DNA of 64,000 nt from Acidihalobacter prosperus (lineage in GTDB: Bacteria > Pseudomonadota > Gammaproteobacteria > DSM-5130 > Acidihalobacteraceae): positions 361,397 through 425,396 of the forward strand of contig NZ_JQSG02000003.1 of NCBI RefSeq assembly GCF_000754095.2, written 5' to 3'. The position numbers were made by a program, and so were the translations under genes. The number at the start of each line of letters is the position of its first letter. Within the stretch, counting starts at the first letter, position 1. The notes under the pieces were generated by a model. That model was not told where the DNA came from. It was given only the letters and a program-made list of their open reading frames with translations, and did not search any database. Positions 33,142 through 44,497 of this stretch are shown piece after piece.

Positions 33142-35226
33142 TCAACCCGCTGACTGCAACCGCGAGATGTCGGCCACGCGCAGGAACAGCTCGGAAAGCC
33201 GCGCGAGCAGGGCGATGCGATTACGTCTTACACCGGCATCCTCGGCCATTACCATGACCGCGTCGAAGAAGGCATCCACCGGCATGCGCAGTCCGGCCAG
33301 GCGCGCCAGCGCCTGGCCATAGTCGCCCCGTTCGAACAGCGGCGCCGTCTCGGCCTCCGCCGCCGTCAGCGCTTCGAACAGCGCGCGCTCGGCGGCCTCG
33401 GTGAGCTGCGCTTGCGCAACCGCGGCGCCGGCATCGTCGCCCGCCTGACGCAACAGGTTACGGATGCGCTTGTTGGCCGCGGCCAGGCTTTCGGCCTCGG
33501 GCAGAGCGCGGAAGGCCTGCACGGCCTGCACACGACGATCGAGGTCGGTCAGGCGGGTCGGCCGACAGGCCAGCACCGCCTCGACCACATCGCCGGGGAT
33601 GTCGCGTTCCGCGTAGTAGGCGGTCAAACGTTCCATCACGTAATCGAACACCGCTTCGACCGCGCCGGCGGCATCCACCTGGCCGGCCAGCCCTTCCGCC
33701 GCCAGCACGAGCAACTCGCGCAGATCGAGCGCGAGGTCGCGTTCCATGAGGATGCGCACCACGCCGAGCGCCGAGCGGCGCAGCGCGAAGGGGTCTTTGG
33801 TACCGCTCGGGCGCTGGCCGATGGCAAAGATTCCAACCAGCGTGTCGAGCTTCTCCGCCAACGCCAGGGCCTGGCCGATCGATCCCTCGGGCAGATCGTC
33901 GCCGGCATGCGCGGGGCGGTACTGATCGGCCAGGGCCTGTGCCACCGCGGCCGGCTCGCCGTCATGCTGCGCGTAATGGCGGCCCATCACGCCCTGCAAC
34001 TCGGTGAATTCGAACACCATGCCCGTGACCAGATCGCACTTGGCCAGTTCGCCCGCCCGCCGACCCTGCGCGGGGTCGGCGCCGAGTCGCGAGGCAATCG
34101 CTCCCGCCAGGACGGCGAGACGCTCGCTCTTGTCGTACAGGGTGCCCAGCTGCTTCTGGAACACCATGCCCTTGAGCGCTTCGCGCCGCGCGGCCAGTGG
34201 CTGACGGCGGTCCTGCTGCCAGAAGAATTCGGCATCATGCAGGCGAGGGCGGATGACCCGCTCGTTGCCGATTCGCACCTGATCCTCGTCCCGGCTTTCG
34301 AGATTGGCCACGGTGATGAAATGCGCCATCAGTCGCCCATCTGCGCCGATCACCGGGAAATAGCGTTGATTGTCTATCATCGTGGTGATCAGGGCCTCGT
34401 GCGGCACATCCAGGAATCGCGCCTCGAAACTGCCGGCGACGGCAACCGGCCACTCCACCAGCGCGGTCACCTCGTCCAGCAGGTCTTCGTCAAGCATCGC
34501 GCGCCCCCCGAGGTCCGCCGCCAGCGCCTCCACCTGGGCCCTGATCGCCGTACGGCGGCACGTGAAATCCGGCAGCACATGCCCTTCGCTTTCCAGCAGT
34601 GGCGCGTAGGCCGCGGGATCGGCGACATGCAGCGGCTCGGGACGGTGCGCCCTGTGGCCGCGGGTCACGCGCCCGCTTTTCACGCCCAGTATCTCGGCCT
34701 CGACCAGCATCTCGCCAAGCAGCAGCACCACCCAATGTACCGGGCGCACGAATTCCGCCTCGCCCGCTCCCCAGCGCATGCGCTTGGCGATGGGCAGCTT
34801 GCCCAGTGCGGTTTCGAGCATTTCGGGTATCAACGCGGCGGTGGCACGGCCGGCTTCGTGCAGATAGGCGCACAACCAGGCGCCCTTGTCCGTTTCCTGA
34901 CGCTCCAACGCATCGACCGCGAGGCCGACGGAACGAGCGAAACCCTCGGCCGCCTTGGTGGGACGACCATCGGCGTCGAATGCGGCGGCGAGCGCGGGGC
35001 CGCGTCGCTCGATGCGGCGATCGGGCTGCATCAGCGGGACGCGCTCGATCAGCACCGCCAGACGCCGGGGCGTGGCATAGACGTGCCGCGCCCCGCCGCC
35101 GACGCCGGCGGCCTCCAGCCGCGCCCCCATCTCCTCGGCCAGACTTTCGGCGAGGCGCCGCAGCGAGCCCGGCGGCAATTCCTCGGTGCCGATCTCGATC
35201 AGCAGGTCGGCGTGGGTCTCAGTCAT
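33142..35226 (-). CDS. glyS: Glycine-tRNA ligase beta subunit
   Basis: Beta subunit of the heterotetrameric bacterial glycyl-tRNA synthetase, providing tRNA binding (694 aa, normal length). It opens with [15 protein letters not shown] and contains [17 protein letters not shown] and the C-terminal helical anticodon-recognition region ([22 protein letters not shown]). The ATG at 35226 overlaps the end of glyQ by eight bases. Essential gene of the translation machinery. Confidence 0.97.
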   Translation of the reverse strand: MTETHADLLIEIGTEELPPGSLRRLAESLAEEMGARLEAAGVGGGARHVYATPRRLAVLIERVPLMQPDRRIERRGPALAAAFDADGRPTKAAEGFARSVGLAVDALERQETDKGAWLCAYLHEAGRATAALIPEMLETALGKLPIAKRMRWGAGEAEFVRPVHWVVLLLGEMLVEAEILGVKSGRVTRGHRAHRPEPLHVADPAAYAPLLESEGHVLPDFTCRRTAIRAQVEALAADLGGRAMLDEDLLDEVTALVEWPVAVAGSFEARFLDVPHEALITTMIDNQRYFPVIGADGRLMAHFITVANLESRDEDQVRIGNERVIRPRLHDAEFFWQQDRRQPLAARREALKGMVFQKQLGTLYDKSERLAVLAGAIASRLGADPAQGRRAGELAKCDLVTGMVFEFTELQGVMGRHYAQHDGEPAAVAQALADQYRPAHAGDDLPEGSIGQALALAEKLDTLVGIFAIGQRPSGTKDPFALRRSALGVVRILMERDLALDLRELLVLAAEGLAGQVDAAGAVEAVFDYVMERLTAYYAERDIPGDVVEAVLACRPTRLTDLDRRVQAVQAFRALPEAESLAAANKRIRNLLRQAGDDAGAAVAQAQLTEAAERALFEALTAAEAETAPLFERGDYGQALARLAGLRMPVDAFFDAVMVMAEDAGVRRNRIALLARLSELFLRVADISRLQSAG

Positions 35227-36139
35227 CGTGTGTCTCCGGCGCGTCGGCAAGCAGGGGAAATCCGAGCGACTCGCGCGCCGCATGGTAGGCCTCCGCAATG
35301 GCACGCGACAGGGCGCGCACGCGTAGGATGTAGCGCTGGCGCTCGGTCACCGAAATGGCCTGGCGGGCATCCAGCAAATTGAAGGTGTGCGAGGCCTTGA
35401 GCATCTGCTCGTAGGCGGGGAGCGGCAGGCCGGTTTCGATCAGGCGCGTACTTTCCGCCTCGCAGGCGTCGAACCAGCGCAACAGGGCCTCGACGTCGGC
35501 CTGCTCGAAGTTGTAGCGTGACTGCTCGACCTCGTTCTGGTGAAACACGTCGCCGTAGGTGACCGTACCCTGCGGCCCTCGGGTCCAGACGAGATCGTAG
35601 ACGCTCTCGACCCCCTGCAGATACATCGCGATACGCTCCAGACCGTAGGTGATCTCGCCGGTCACCGGACGACAGTCGAGTCCGCCGACCTGCTGGAAGT
35701 AGGTGAACTGACTGACCTCCATGCCATTGAGCCAGACCTCCCAACCCAGCCCCCAGGCGCCCAGCGTGGGCGACTCCCAGTTGTCCTCGACGAAGCGGAT
35801 GTCGTGCACAAGGCGGTCGAGGCCGAGCGCCGCCAACGACCCCAGGTAAAGCTCCTGGATGTCGTCGGGCGAGGGCTTGAGCATCACCTGGAACTGATAA
35901 TAATGTTGCAGTCGGTTCGGGTTTTCGCCGTAGCGGCCGTCGGTAGGGCGTCGCGACGGCTGGGCATAGGCCGCCCGCCAGGGTTCCGGCCCGATCGCGC
36001 GCAGGAAGGTCGCGGGGTGGAAGGTGCCGGCGCCCATTTCCATGTCGTAGGGCTGCAGGATCACGCAGCCATGGCCGGACCAATAGTCCTGCAAGGCCCT
36101 GATCAGGGCTTGGAAGGTGGAGACGTCGTAGCTGGTCAT
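35219..36139 (-). CDS. glyQ: Glycine-tRNA ligase alpha subunit
   Basis: Catalytic alpha subunit (306 aa) with class II synthetase motifs visible: the family signature [38 protein letters not shown], and [11 protein letters not shown]. The ATG at 36139 is selected; the longer open frame adds 58 non-homologous residues. It is first in the glyQ-glyS-gmhB-plsC operon and divergent from a hypothetical gene across 121 bases. Confidence 0.97.
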   Translation of the reverse strand: MTSYDVSTFQALIRALQDYWSGHGCVILQPYDMEMGAGTFHPATFLRAIGPEPWRAAYAQPSRRPTDGRYGENPNRLQHYYQFQVMLKPSPDDIQELYLGSLAALGLDRLVHDIRFVEDNWESPTLGAWGLGWEVWLNGMEVSQFTYFQQVGGLDCRPVTGEITYGLERIAMYLQGVESVYDLVWTRGPQGTVTYGDVFHQNEVEQSRYNFEQADVEALLRWFDACEAESTRLIETGLPLPAYEQMLKASHTFNLLDARQAISVTERQRYILRVRALSRAIAEAYHAARESLGFPLLADAPETHDD

Positions 36140-36260
36140 GGGTTTCTGCGCCGCGCTGGAAACGGCGGCAAGTATAACCCGCCGCAGGCGGGCCCCAGCA
36201 AGGCGGCCAGGCACGTCGTGTGCTAGGGAAAATACTGAAGCCTGCACGTGGAGGTGAGGT

Positions 36261-36833
36261 ATGAGCGATCTGATCCTTGAACCGACGGCCGCGGCCCTGT
36301 GGCAGCGCCTCATACGCGAGGGCGCCAGCGACGCCGGCCAGCCCCTCGATGACGAGCTGGAAGCCTATCTGATGATGCTGCTGCAACGCTTTCACCGTCG
36401 GCCCGAACTGGCGCGCACCATCATGGCGCTCGAATATCTCAAGGCCCAGACCGGAAACGGCGGCATCCGCGCCGGGCAGCTGCGCGACGTGGGCGACCAG
36501 TGCCTACTGTTCGCCGGCCTGTTCCCGGGCATCGCCCGGCGGCGGCGCGTCGGCATCGACTACTTCGTCGATCTCGGCCGCACGGCCTATCTGGATCTCG
36601 CCGGCGCTCTGAGTCAGGGCGCCGGGCAGCTCTTCCACGCGCTTGCCGCAGGCTTCGTCACCCTGATGGACACCCTCAGCGCCATGCGCGCGCGCCCGGC
36701 CTTCGAGGCCCTCGGCGCGCTCGACCAGTTCGAGCTGTGGTCGCGCACCGGCAGTCGCGGCGCGCGCGAGGCGCTCGCCCGCCATACCCGCGCCATCCCC
36801 GTCGCGCCGCCTCATACGGACACCCGGCACTAG
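36261..36833 (+). CDS. Hypothetical protein, 190 aa
   Basis: Function not recognised. A mostly helical soluble protein ([32 protein letters not shown]...[22 protein letters not shown]) with no signal peptide. The GGAGGTGAGGT stretch before the ATG is an excellent ribosome site, and codon use matches flanking genes, so it is a real gene. A 17-bp hairpin follows it, giving a probable single-gene transcript. It sits between the glycyl-tRNA synthetase operon and the thiolation pair. Confidence 0.8.
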   Translation: MSDLILEPTAAALWQRLIREGASDAGQPLDDELEAYLMMLLQRFHRRPELARTIMALEYLKAQTGNGGIRAGQLRDVGDQCLLFAGLFPGIARRRRVGIDYFVDLGRTAYLDLAGALSQGAGQLFHALAAGFVTLMDTLSAMRARPAFEALGALDQFELWSRTGSRGAREALARHTRAIPVAPPHTDTRH

Positions 36834-36839
36834 CGAACG

Positions 36840-36883
36840 CTCCGGCGACCGCCGCCACGCGGACGGGGCGGCGGTCGCCGGAG
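36840..36883 (+). terminator. Long perfect hairpin after the 190-aa hypothetical gene
   Basis: A 17-bp uninterrupted stem (36840-36856 with 36867-36883) and 10-base loop begin seven bases after the stop codon. TTGGG follows rather than a U-run, so it may act as a terminator or as a 3'-end stabiliser. Confidence 0.65.
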
Positions 36884-36941
36884 TTGGGCGCCGGCAGCGC
36901 GTTTGCTAAGATGCCCGCCCATCCCACATCCGTACAGCACG

Positions 36942-37988
36942 ATGACCCAGCGCAAGGCCGTGGCCCTGATTTCCGGCGGACTCGATTCCATGCTCGCCGC
37001 GCGCGCCGTTCAGGCGCAGGGCGTGCATGTCGAGGGCATCAACTTCTTCACCGGCTTCTGCGTCGAAGGCCACACGCACGCGATCCGCAAGCAGGACCGC
37101 AGCAAGCCCAAGCGAAACAACGCCCTGTGGGTGGCGGAACAGCTCGGCATCAAACTGCACATCATTGATATCGTCGAAGAGTACAAGGACGTCGTGCTGA
37201 ACCCAAGGCACGGCTACGGCGCCCACCTCAATCCCTGCCTGGACTGCAAGATATTCATGGTCGGCAAGGCGCGCGAGTGGATGCAGGCGCACGACTTCGA
37301 CTTCATCATCACCGGCGAGGTGATCGGCCAGCGCCCCAAATCGCAGCGCAAGGTCACCCTGCCTATCGTCGCCCGCGAGTCCGGTGCCGACGACCGCCTG
37401 TTGCGGCCGTTGTGCGCGAAAAACCTGGCGCCGACCCTACCCGAGCGTGAGGGCTGGGTCGACCGCGACCAGCTGTTCGACTTCTCAGGACGCTCGCGCA
37501 AGCCCCAGATCGCGCTGGCCGAGCGCTTCGGATTCGACGACTATGCCCAACCCGCCGGCGGCTGCTGCTTTCTCACCGACGAAAGCTATTCGCGCAAGCT
37601 CGGCGATCTGTGGCAGCACCGCGGCGAAAAACGCTACGAGCTCGACGACATCATGCTGCTCAAGGTGGGCCGCCATCTGCGCCCGCGCGCGCACTTCAAG
37701 CTGATCGTGTCCCGCGAGGAGGGCGAATCGCGCTTCCTCGAGGGCTACCGCAAGCAGTTCGTCCACCTGCAGCCGCTCAGCCATGCCGGTCCGCTGACCC
37801 TGGTGGAAGCCAGCGAAACCCTCAGCGCCGAGGACCTCTCCCTCGCCGCCCGCATCGTCGCCCGCTTCAGCCAGGGACGCGACGCCGACTGGGTCGAAGT
37901 CGGAGTGACCGAGCCCGGCGATGAGCCGCGCGCCCTGAAGGTCGCACCGCTGTCCGCGGCCGACGTACCTACGTCCTGGTACGTCTGA
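36942..37988 (+). CDS. PP-loop tRNA thiolation enzyme (MnmA/ThiI-like, Fe-S type)
   Basis: A 348-aa ATP-pyrophosphatase with the PP-loop SGGLDS at 11-16. It has a CxxC pair (C99, C102 in NPCLDCK) and a third conserved Cys in AGGCC (C208/C209), the pattern of iron-sulfur-dependent tRNA thiolases. GRSRKPQIALAERFG and PAGGCCFLTDE are typical of this MnmA-related subgroup, which is not MnmA itself. A TusA-like sulfur carrier gene follows after two bases. Predicted role is ATP-dependent activation of a tRNA uridine for sulfur insertion; the target position is unknown. Confidence 0.8.
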   Translation: MTQRKAVALISGGLDSMLAARAVQAQGVHVEGINFFTGFCVEGHTHAIRKQDRSKPKRNNALWVAEQLGIKLHIIDIVEEYKDVVLNPRHGYGAHLNPCLDCKIFMVGKAREWMQAHDFDFIITGEVIGQRPKSQRKVTLPIVARESGADDRLLRPLCAKNLAPTLPEREGWVDRDQLFDFSGRSRKPQIALAERFGFDDYAQPAGGCCFLTDESYSRKLGDLWQHRGEKRYELDDIMLLKVGRHLRPRAHFKLIVSREEGESRFLEGYRKQFVHLQPLSHAGPLTLVEASETLSAEDLSLAARIVARFSQGRDADWVEVGVTEPGDEPRALKVAPLSAADVPTSWYV

Positions 37989-37990
37989 GC

Positions 37991-38233
37991 ATGGCCGAAC
38001 ACAGCCTCGACGCACGCCGGCTGCTCTGCCCGCTGCCGGTGATCCGCGTACAAAACCGCATCGCCGAGCTGCCTCCCGGCGATACCCTGCGGGTCTTTTG
38101 CACGGACCCCGGCGCGCTGCTGGACGTGCCCGCTTGGTGTCGCGTGCATGGACACCGCGTACTGGAATCCCGACAGCAAGACGGCGAGGTCGTCCTGCTG
38201 ATCGAGGTACGAACGGGCGACGACAGCGCCTGA
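37991..38233 (+). CDS. TusA-family sulfur carrier protein
   Basis: An 80-aa sulfurtransferase of the SirA/TusA fold with the CPxP motif (LLCPLPVIR, C13), whose Cys carries a persulfide. It lies two bases after the PP-loop thiolase gene, so the pair probably forms a dedicated sulfur relay to tRNA. TusA proteins also serve sulfur oxidation or molybdenum-cofactor synthesis in other contexts; the immediate neighbour favours tRNA thiolation. Confidence 0.9.
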   Translation: MAEHSLDARRLLCPLPVIRVQNRIAELPPGDTLRVFCTDPGALLDVPAWCRVHGHRVLESRQQDGEVVLLIEVRTGDDSA

Positions 38234-38302
38234 CGCGACCGGCATGGGTATTGCGCCCGTGCCGGTGGCATAATTCCCAGCCCGACGCGAGACCCAGGCC
38301 CC

Positions 38303-39475
38303 ATGGAAACCATCGACATCGCCCCCTCTGACGCCCGCTTCGGCGCCATACGCCGCGTCACCCTGATCGGCTCCCTGATCAATCTGATCGTTTCCACGGC
38401 ACAGATCGCTGGCGGACTCATGGCGCACTCCCAGGCGCTGGTCGCCGACGGCCTGCACACCCTGTCCGATCTCGCCAGCGACGTCGTCGTTCTACTTGCC
38501 GCCAAACACGGCAGCCAGGATGCCGACGACGAGCATCCGTACGGGCATCGGCGCATCGAAACCCTGGGCTCCGTCGTGGTCGGGCTCGCGCTCATGGGCG
38601 TGGCCGCAGGCATCGCCATCGAGGCATTCAGCCACCTGCTGCAGCCAACGCACGGCCCCGGCCCCGAACCCGTTGCCCTGGCATTCGCCCTGCTGGCCAT
38701 CGCCGCCAAGGAATCGCTGTACCACTACACCATGCACGTTGCCAAGCGGGTCAAATCCAACCTGCTCAAGGCCAACGCGTGGCATCATCGCTCCGACGTA
38801 CTCTCGTCGCTGATCGTGTTTGCCGGCATCGGCGGCACCCTGCTCGGTTTCGAGCATCTCGACAGCATTGCCGCCATCGCGGTCTCGGCGATGATCCTGC
38901 GGATCGGCTGGCAGCTTGCCACCAGCGGCGTGCGCGAACTGATCGACACCGGCCTCGACGCCGACGAGGTCGAAGCCATACGCGACAGCATCCTCGCGCT
39001 GGACGGCGTCAAGAGCCTGCACATGCTGCGCACCCGTCGCATGGGCGGCGAGGCGCTCGCGGACGTGCACATTCAGGTCAACCCGCGCATCAGCGTCTCG
39101 GAAGGCCACCATATCGGCGAAGCGGTACGCGACCACCTGATCACCCATTTCGAGCACGTCTCCGACGTGACCGTGCATGTCGATCCCGAGGACGACGAGC
39201 GCGAGGCCAGCTGCATGCATCTGCCGCTGCGACAGGCCCTGCTTGCAGCGCTGCGTCAGCAGTGGAAAGATATCCCGGCAGCGGCGAACCTCGAGAATGT
39301 CCACCTGCATTACCTCAACGGGCGGGCCCACCTCGACCTATTCATGCCGCTTCGCGGGCCGTCGGAAGCGACCGACTCGGTGCACGAGGTCGCGGAGCAG
39401 CTCATTTCGACCAGCAAACAGTTACCGGAAATCGGCGAAGTCAGGGTCTACTTTCGCCACGAATGCACCAAATAA
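38303..39475 (+). CDS. Cation diffusion facilitator transporter (zinc-type)
   Basis: Inner-membrane metal/proton antiporter exporting Zn2+ or a similar ion (390 aa). Six spans hold the metal site as H52-x3-D56 with D49 in TM2 (ADGLHTLSD) and H161-x3-D165 in TM5 (AWHHRSD), the His/Asp arrangement of zinc transporters. A standard cytoplasmic domain (about 215-300) is followed by an extra region of about 90 residues that looks like a second small alpha/beta domain, longer than FieF or ZitB. The gene's 3' end overlaps the distal NtrC-like site of glnA. Confidence 0.92.
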   Translation: METIDIAPSDARFGAIRRVTLIGSLINLIVSTAQIAGGLMAHSQALVADGLHTLSDLASDVVVLLAAKHGSQDADDEHPYGHRRIETLGSVVVGLALMGVAAGIAIEAFSHLLQPTHGPGPEPVALAFALLAIAAKESLYHYTMHVAKRVKSNLLKANAWHHRSDVLSSLIVFAGIGGTLLGFEHLDSIAAIAVSAMILRIGWQLATSGVRELIDTGLDADEVEAIRDSILALDGVKSLHMLRTRRMGGEALADVHIQVNPRISVSEGHHIGEAVRDHLITHFEHVSDVTVHVDPEDDEREASCMHLPLRQALLAALRQQWKDIPAAANLENVHLHYLNGRAHLDLFMPLRGPSEATDSVHEVAEQLISTSKQLPEIGEVRVYFRHECTK

Positions 39476-39480
39476 GTGCG
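39464..39480 (+). promoter_or_regulatory. NtrC-binding-site-like sequence, distal (glnA)
   Basis: TGCACC-AAATA-AGTGCG keeps the GCAC-N7-GTGC core of NtrC sites. It overlaps the last codons of the CDF gene and centres about 113 bp upstream of the predicted glnA start point. Confidence 0.55.
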
Positions 39481-39493
39481 CCATGGGCGTTAG

Positions 39494-39510
39494 CGCACCA
39501 TGATAGAGCG
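39494..39510 (+). promoter_or_regulatory. NtrC-binding-site-like sequence, proximal (glnA)
   Basis: CGCACC-ATGAT-AGAGCG is a weaker match, with one good half-site. Its centre is 30 bp (about three helical turns) from the distal site, like the paired NtrC sites before E. coli glnA. Confidence 0.4.
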
Positions 39511-39558
39511 CCATTCCGGCGCGCGGCGGCGGCACCTGCGCCCGCTCAGGCGCTTGTC

Positions 39559-39575
39559 TTGGCATTTTTTGTGCT
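39559..39575 (+). promoter_or_regulatory. Sigma-54 promoter-like sequence of glnA
   Basis: TTGGCA-TTTTTT-GTGCT has the invariant GG at 39561-39562 and GC at 39573-39574 with exact 12-bp register. Transcription would start near 39585, about 80 bases before the glnA ATG. NtrC-like sites lie upstream. Confidence 0.7.
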
Positions 39576-39666
39576 TATGAAACGCATCATACGGTGGGGC
39601 TCGACCGCCAACAGAGCTGCCAGTCAGGACTACATCTAACGAACCACGCGTGAGGAGCCTATAAGC

Positions 39667-41076
39667 ATGTCCCCGAATGACGTTCTCAACATGATGAAGG
39701 AACACGACGTCAAATACGTCGATTTCCGCTTTACCGACACCCGCGGCAAGGAACAGCACGTGAGCGTGCCGGCACACACGATCGACGAATCGCTGTTCGA
39801 GGACGGCAAGATGTTCGACGGCTCCTCGATCGCCGGCTGGAAGGGCATCGAGGCCTCCGACATGATCCTGATGCCCGACGCCGATACCGCGGTCATCGAC
39901 CCGTTCTTCAACGAGACCACGATGAACCTGCGCTGCGACATCATCGAGCCGTCCACGATGCAGGGCTACGAGCGCGACCCGCGCTCCATCGCCAAGCGCG
40001 CGGAAGCCTACCTGAAGTCCACCGGCATCGCCGACACGGCCTACTTCGGCCCCGAACCCGAATTCTTCGTGTTCGACGATATCCGCTGGGGCGCGAACAT
40101 GCAGGGCGCGTTCTACAAGATCGACTCCGACGAGGCCGGCTGGAACTCCGAAAAGGTCTTCGAGGAAGGCAACATCGGCCATCGCCCCGGCGTCAAGGGC
40201 GGCTACTTCCCGGTGCCGCCGGTCGACTCGCTGCAGGACCTGCGTTCGGCCATGTGCCTGGTGCTCGAGGAAATGGGGGTGCCCACCGAAGTCCACCATC
40301 ACGAAGTCGCCACCGCCGGCCAATGCGAGATCGGCACCCAGTTCAACACCCTGGTCAAGCGTGCGGACTGGAATCAGATCCTCAAGTACGTGGTGCATAA
40401 CGTCGCCCACAACTACGGCAAGACCGCGACCTTCATGCCCAAGCCGCTGGTCGGCGATAACGGCAACGGCATGCACGTCCACCAGTCGCTCGCGAAGGAC
40501 GGCGTGAATCTGTTCGCCGGCGACCTGTACGGCGGCCTGTCCGAAACCGCGCTGTTCTACATCGGCGGCATCATCAAGCATGCGCGGGCCATCAACGCGC
40601 TGACCAATGCCTCGACCAACAGCTACAAGCGCCTGGTACCCGGTTTCGAAGCGCCGGTCATGCTGGCCTACTCGGCACGCAACCGTTCCGCCTCCATCCG
40701 CATTCCGTGGGTTTCCAGCCCCAAGGCGCGCCGCATCGAGGTCCGCTTCCCCGATTCGACCGGCAACCCTTACCTCGCCTTCACCGCGATGATGATGGCC
40801 GGCATCGACGGCATTCAGAACAAGATCCATCCCGGCGACGCGATGGACAAGAACCTGTACGACCTGCCGCCCGAAGAGGAGAAGAAGATTCCCCAGGTCT
40901 GTCATGCGCTGGATCAGGCGCTTGCGGCCCTGCACGCGGATCGCGCCTTCCTCACCGCCGGCGGCGTGTTCAGCGACGATGCCATCGACGCCTACATCGA
41001 CCTCAAGATGGAAGAGGTTACCCGTATGCGCATGACCACGCATCCTGTCGAGTTCGACATGTACTACAGCATCTGA
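39667..41076 (+). CDS. glnA: Glutamine synthetase, type I
   Basis: ATP-dependent glutamine synthetase (469 aa, the length of the dodecameric GS I-beta). Recognisable segments are [46 protein letters not shown] and [10 protein letters not shown]. The adenylylation site NLYDLPPEE is present, so GlnE control is expected. GAGGAG lies before the ATG. It is preceded by a sigma-54 promoter with two NtrC-like sites and followed by a strong terminator; ntrBC are downstream beyond one gene. Confidence 0.98.
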   Translation: MSPNDVLNMMKEHDVKYVDFRFTDTRGKEQHVSVPAHTIDESLFEDGKMFDGSSIAGWKGIEASDMILMPDADTAVIDPFFNETTMNLRCDIIEPSTMQGYERDPRSIAKRAEAYLKSTGIADTAYFGPEPEFFVFDDIRWGANMQGAFYKIDSDEAGWNSEKVFEEGNIGHRPGVKGGYFPVPPVDSLQDLRSAMCLVLEEMGVPTEVHHHEVATAGQCEIGTQFNTLVKRADWNQILKYVVHNVAHNYGKTATFMPKPLVGDNGNGMHVHQSLAKDGVNLFAGDLYGGLSETALFYIGGIIKHARAINALTNASTNSYKRLVPGFEAPVMLAYSARNRSASIRIPWVSSPKARRIEVRFPDSTGNPYLAFTAMMMAGIDGIQNKIHPGDAMDKNLYDLPPEEEKKIPQVCHALDQALAALHADRAFLTAGGVFSDDAIDAYIDLKMEEVTRMRMTTHPVEFDMYYSI

Positions 41077-41100
41077 TCTGCCTGTATTGAGGATCGGACG

Positions 41101-41132
41101 AAGGGCGCCCCGCCGGGGCGCCCTTCTTTTTT
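41101..41132 (+). terminator. Rho-independent terminator of glnA
   Basis: A perfect 11-bp stem (AAGGGCGCCCC / GGGGCGCCCTT) with a 3-base loop followed by CTTTTTT, 24 bases after the glnA stop codon. One of the clearest terminators in the window. Confidence 0.95.
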
Positions 41133-41181
41133 GGATAGTCCCGCAAAACCGGCCACTTGCAGCCAAGCCCGTCGCAGGCCT

Positions 41182-41829
41182 ATGCTCTGCCCCATGCTGC
41201 GCGCGCTACTCGTCCTCAGCCTGCTGCTCGTCACGGCGACCGCACAGGCAACCATCTACCGCTGGGTCAACGCCCAGGGCGACGTCGTCTTTTCCGACAC
41301 GCCGCCTCCCAACGGCAAGGCGCAAAAACTCGAGCTCAATCACCCACTCGACACCATTCAGACGCCGCAGCAGCCGCTCTCGCCACCCCCGGGCCTCGCC
41401 CCCGGAAACGGCAACCAACGCTCAGCCTATCGTGCGCTGACCATCACCTCGCCGGCCAACAATCAGGCGATACGCGCCAACAATGGCGACATCACGGTTT
41501 CGTTGAACCTGATGCCCGCGCTCATGCCCGGCGATCGCATTCGCCTGTTCATGGATGGCGCGCAGGTCTACAGCGGCACCTCCACCCAGATTCCGCTGCA
41601 CAATGTCGACCGTGGTAGCCATACGCTCTACGCCGCCGTCGAAGGCCGCGCCGGTGGCATCGCCATCCGCTCACCGGGCGTCACCTTCAGCGTGTTGCGC
41701 CACTCGGTGCTGTTCAATCCCGGACAATCGCCCACAAACGGCGCCACGTCGAATGCCAGCGGAGCCGCGAATCAGGCGCCGCGCGCCCCCATGATGCCGC
41801 GCGCGCCGCAATTCCACGCGCCCAACTGA
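41182..41829 (+). CDS. DUF4124-domain exported protein
   Basis: A 215-aa exported protein. A signal peptide (to TAQA) is followed at once by the DUF4124 motif YRWVNAQGDVVFSDTPP, then an Ig-like beta-rich region (LTITSPANNQAIRANNGDITVSL...) and a Pro/Ala/Asn-rich tail. Start choice is uncertain: ATG 41182 has an AGG upstream, ATG 41194 gives a shorter signal. DUF4124 proteins commonly lie between glnA and ntrB in gammaproteobacteria, but their role is unknown. Confidence 0.82.
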   Translation: MLCPMLRALLVLSLLLVTATAQATIYRWVNAQGDVVFSDTPPPNGKAQKLELNHPLDTIQTPQQPLSPPPGLAPGNGNQRSAYRALTITSPANNQAIRANNGDITVSLNLMPALMPGDRIRLFMDGAQVYSGTSTQIPLHNVDRGSHTLYAAVEGRAGGIAIRSPGVTFSVLRHSVLFNPGQSPTNGATSNASGAANQAPRAPMMPRAPQFHAPN

Positions 41830-41867
41830 CCGACACGGCCGTACCGGCCCACCCCTGTCGCCCGGCA

Positions 41868-41884
41868 TGCACCATTTAGGTGCA
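41868..41884 (+). promoter_or_regulatory. Perfect NtrC-site palindrome before ntrB
   Basis: TGCACC-ATTTA-GGTGCA is a perfect match to the NtrC consensus and abuts CATAAT (41883-41888), a -10-like sequence. Binding there would block a sigma-70 promoter, as NtrC does at glnL in enteric bacteria. Confidence 0.75.
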
Positions 41885-41962
41885 TAATAAGCGTGCGCGA
41901 TTGCCGTGCATGCAAGGCTGCCGCCGCCGGCACGCACGGCGCGCTTTTTGCTTGCCAGTGCC

Positions 41963-43044
41963 ATGATGACAACGATGACGCCGCCAACATCCATGGCTCC
42001 CAGCGAAGCCGAGATACTCGACAACCTCACGACCGCGATTCTGTACTTCGACAGCGGACTAATCCTGCGGCTGCTCAACCCCGCGGGCGAAATGCTGCTC
42101 GAACACAGCGCGCAGAATGTGATCGGCAGCCCGGCCGAACTGCTGTTTCCCGGCGACGAGGCCTTTATCCTCGCCCTGCGCGAGGCCGTGGCCACCGCGC
42201 ATCCCCTGACCGAGCGCGAAAAGCTCCTGCACCTGCCAGGCCATCGGCAGACCAACGTCGACTGCACCATCACGCCCTGGATCATCGGCGAACACGTTGA
42301 CGGCGTCATGCTGGAACTCAGCCATATCGATCGCCAGCTGCGCATCACCCGCGAAAAGCGTTTGCTCAGCCAGCAATCGACCGCACGCGAGCTACTTCGA
42401 GGACTCGCGCACGAAATCAAGAATCCGCTGAGCGGCCTGCGCGGCGCCGCCCAGCTGCTGGAGCGCGAGCTCATCGCGGACGATCTGCGGGAGTACACCC
42501 GGATCATCGTCGCCGAAGCCGACCGCCTGCGTGGCCTGGTCGACCGCATGCTCGGCCCCAACAGCCGCCCGCGCATGAACATCAGCAATATCCACGAGGT
42601 ACTCGAACGCGCCCGTCAGCTGGTCAACGTCGACCTGCCTCCCGGCATCAGCCTCGCGACCGACTACGACCCGAGCATCCCCGAGCTCATGTTCGACCGC
42701 GACATGATCTTCCAAGCCGTTCTCAACATCCTTCAAAACGCCGTGCACGCGGTCGGCGAAAGCGGCCGGATACTGCTGCGCACGCGCATTACGCGCAATC
42801 ACACCATCGGCAGCGTCCGCCACCGTCTGGTCGCCGTCATCCATGTGGTCGACGATGGACCGGGCGTACCCGAGGGCATGCTCGACCGCATCTTCTACCC
42901 CATGGTATCCGGGCGCGCAGAAGGCACAGGACTCGGTTTGGCCATCTCCCAGTCACTGATTACCCAGCATGGAGGATTGATCGAATGTCAATCTCGGCCA
43001 GGGCACACACAATTCACCATTCTGCTCCCACTGGGGAACGAAAC

Positions 43045-43048
<4 letters not shown>
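41963..43048 (+). CDS. ntrB: Nitrogen regulation sensor kinase NtrB
   Basis: Cytoplasmic two-component kinase (361 aa from the start used). It has an N-terminal PAS domain (AEILDNLTTAILYFD...), a phosphoacceptor H150 in LAHEIKNPLSGLRGAAQLLE, and an ATPase domain with N-box NILQNAVHA, DDGPGVP and GTGLGLAISQ. It phosphorylates or dephosphorylates NtrC under PII control. The start could also be ATG 41993. The stop overlaps the ntrC ATG (ATGA). A perfect NtrC site upstream indicates autoregulation. Confidence 0.96.
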
Positions 43049-44484
<1,436 letters not shown>

Positions 44485-44497
44485 CCTCCCTTCCGCC

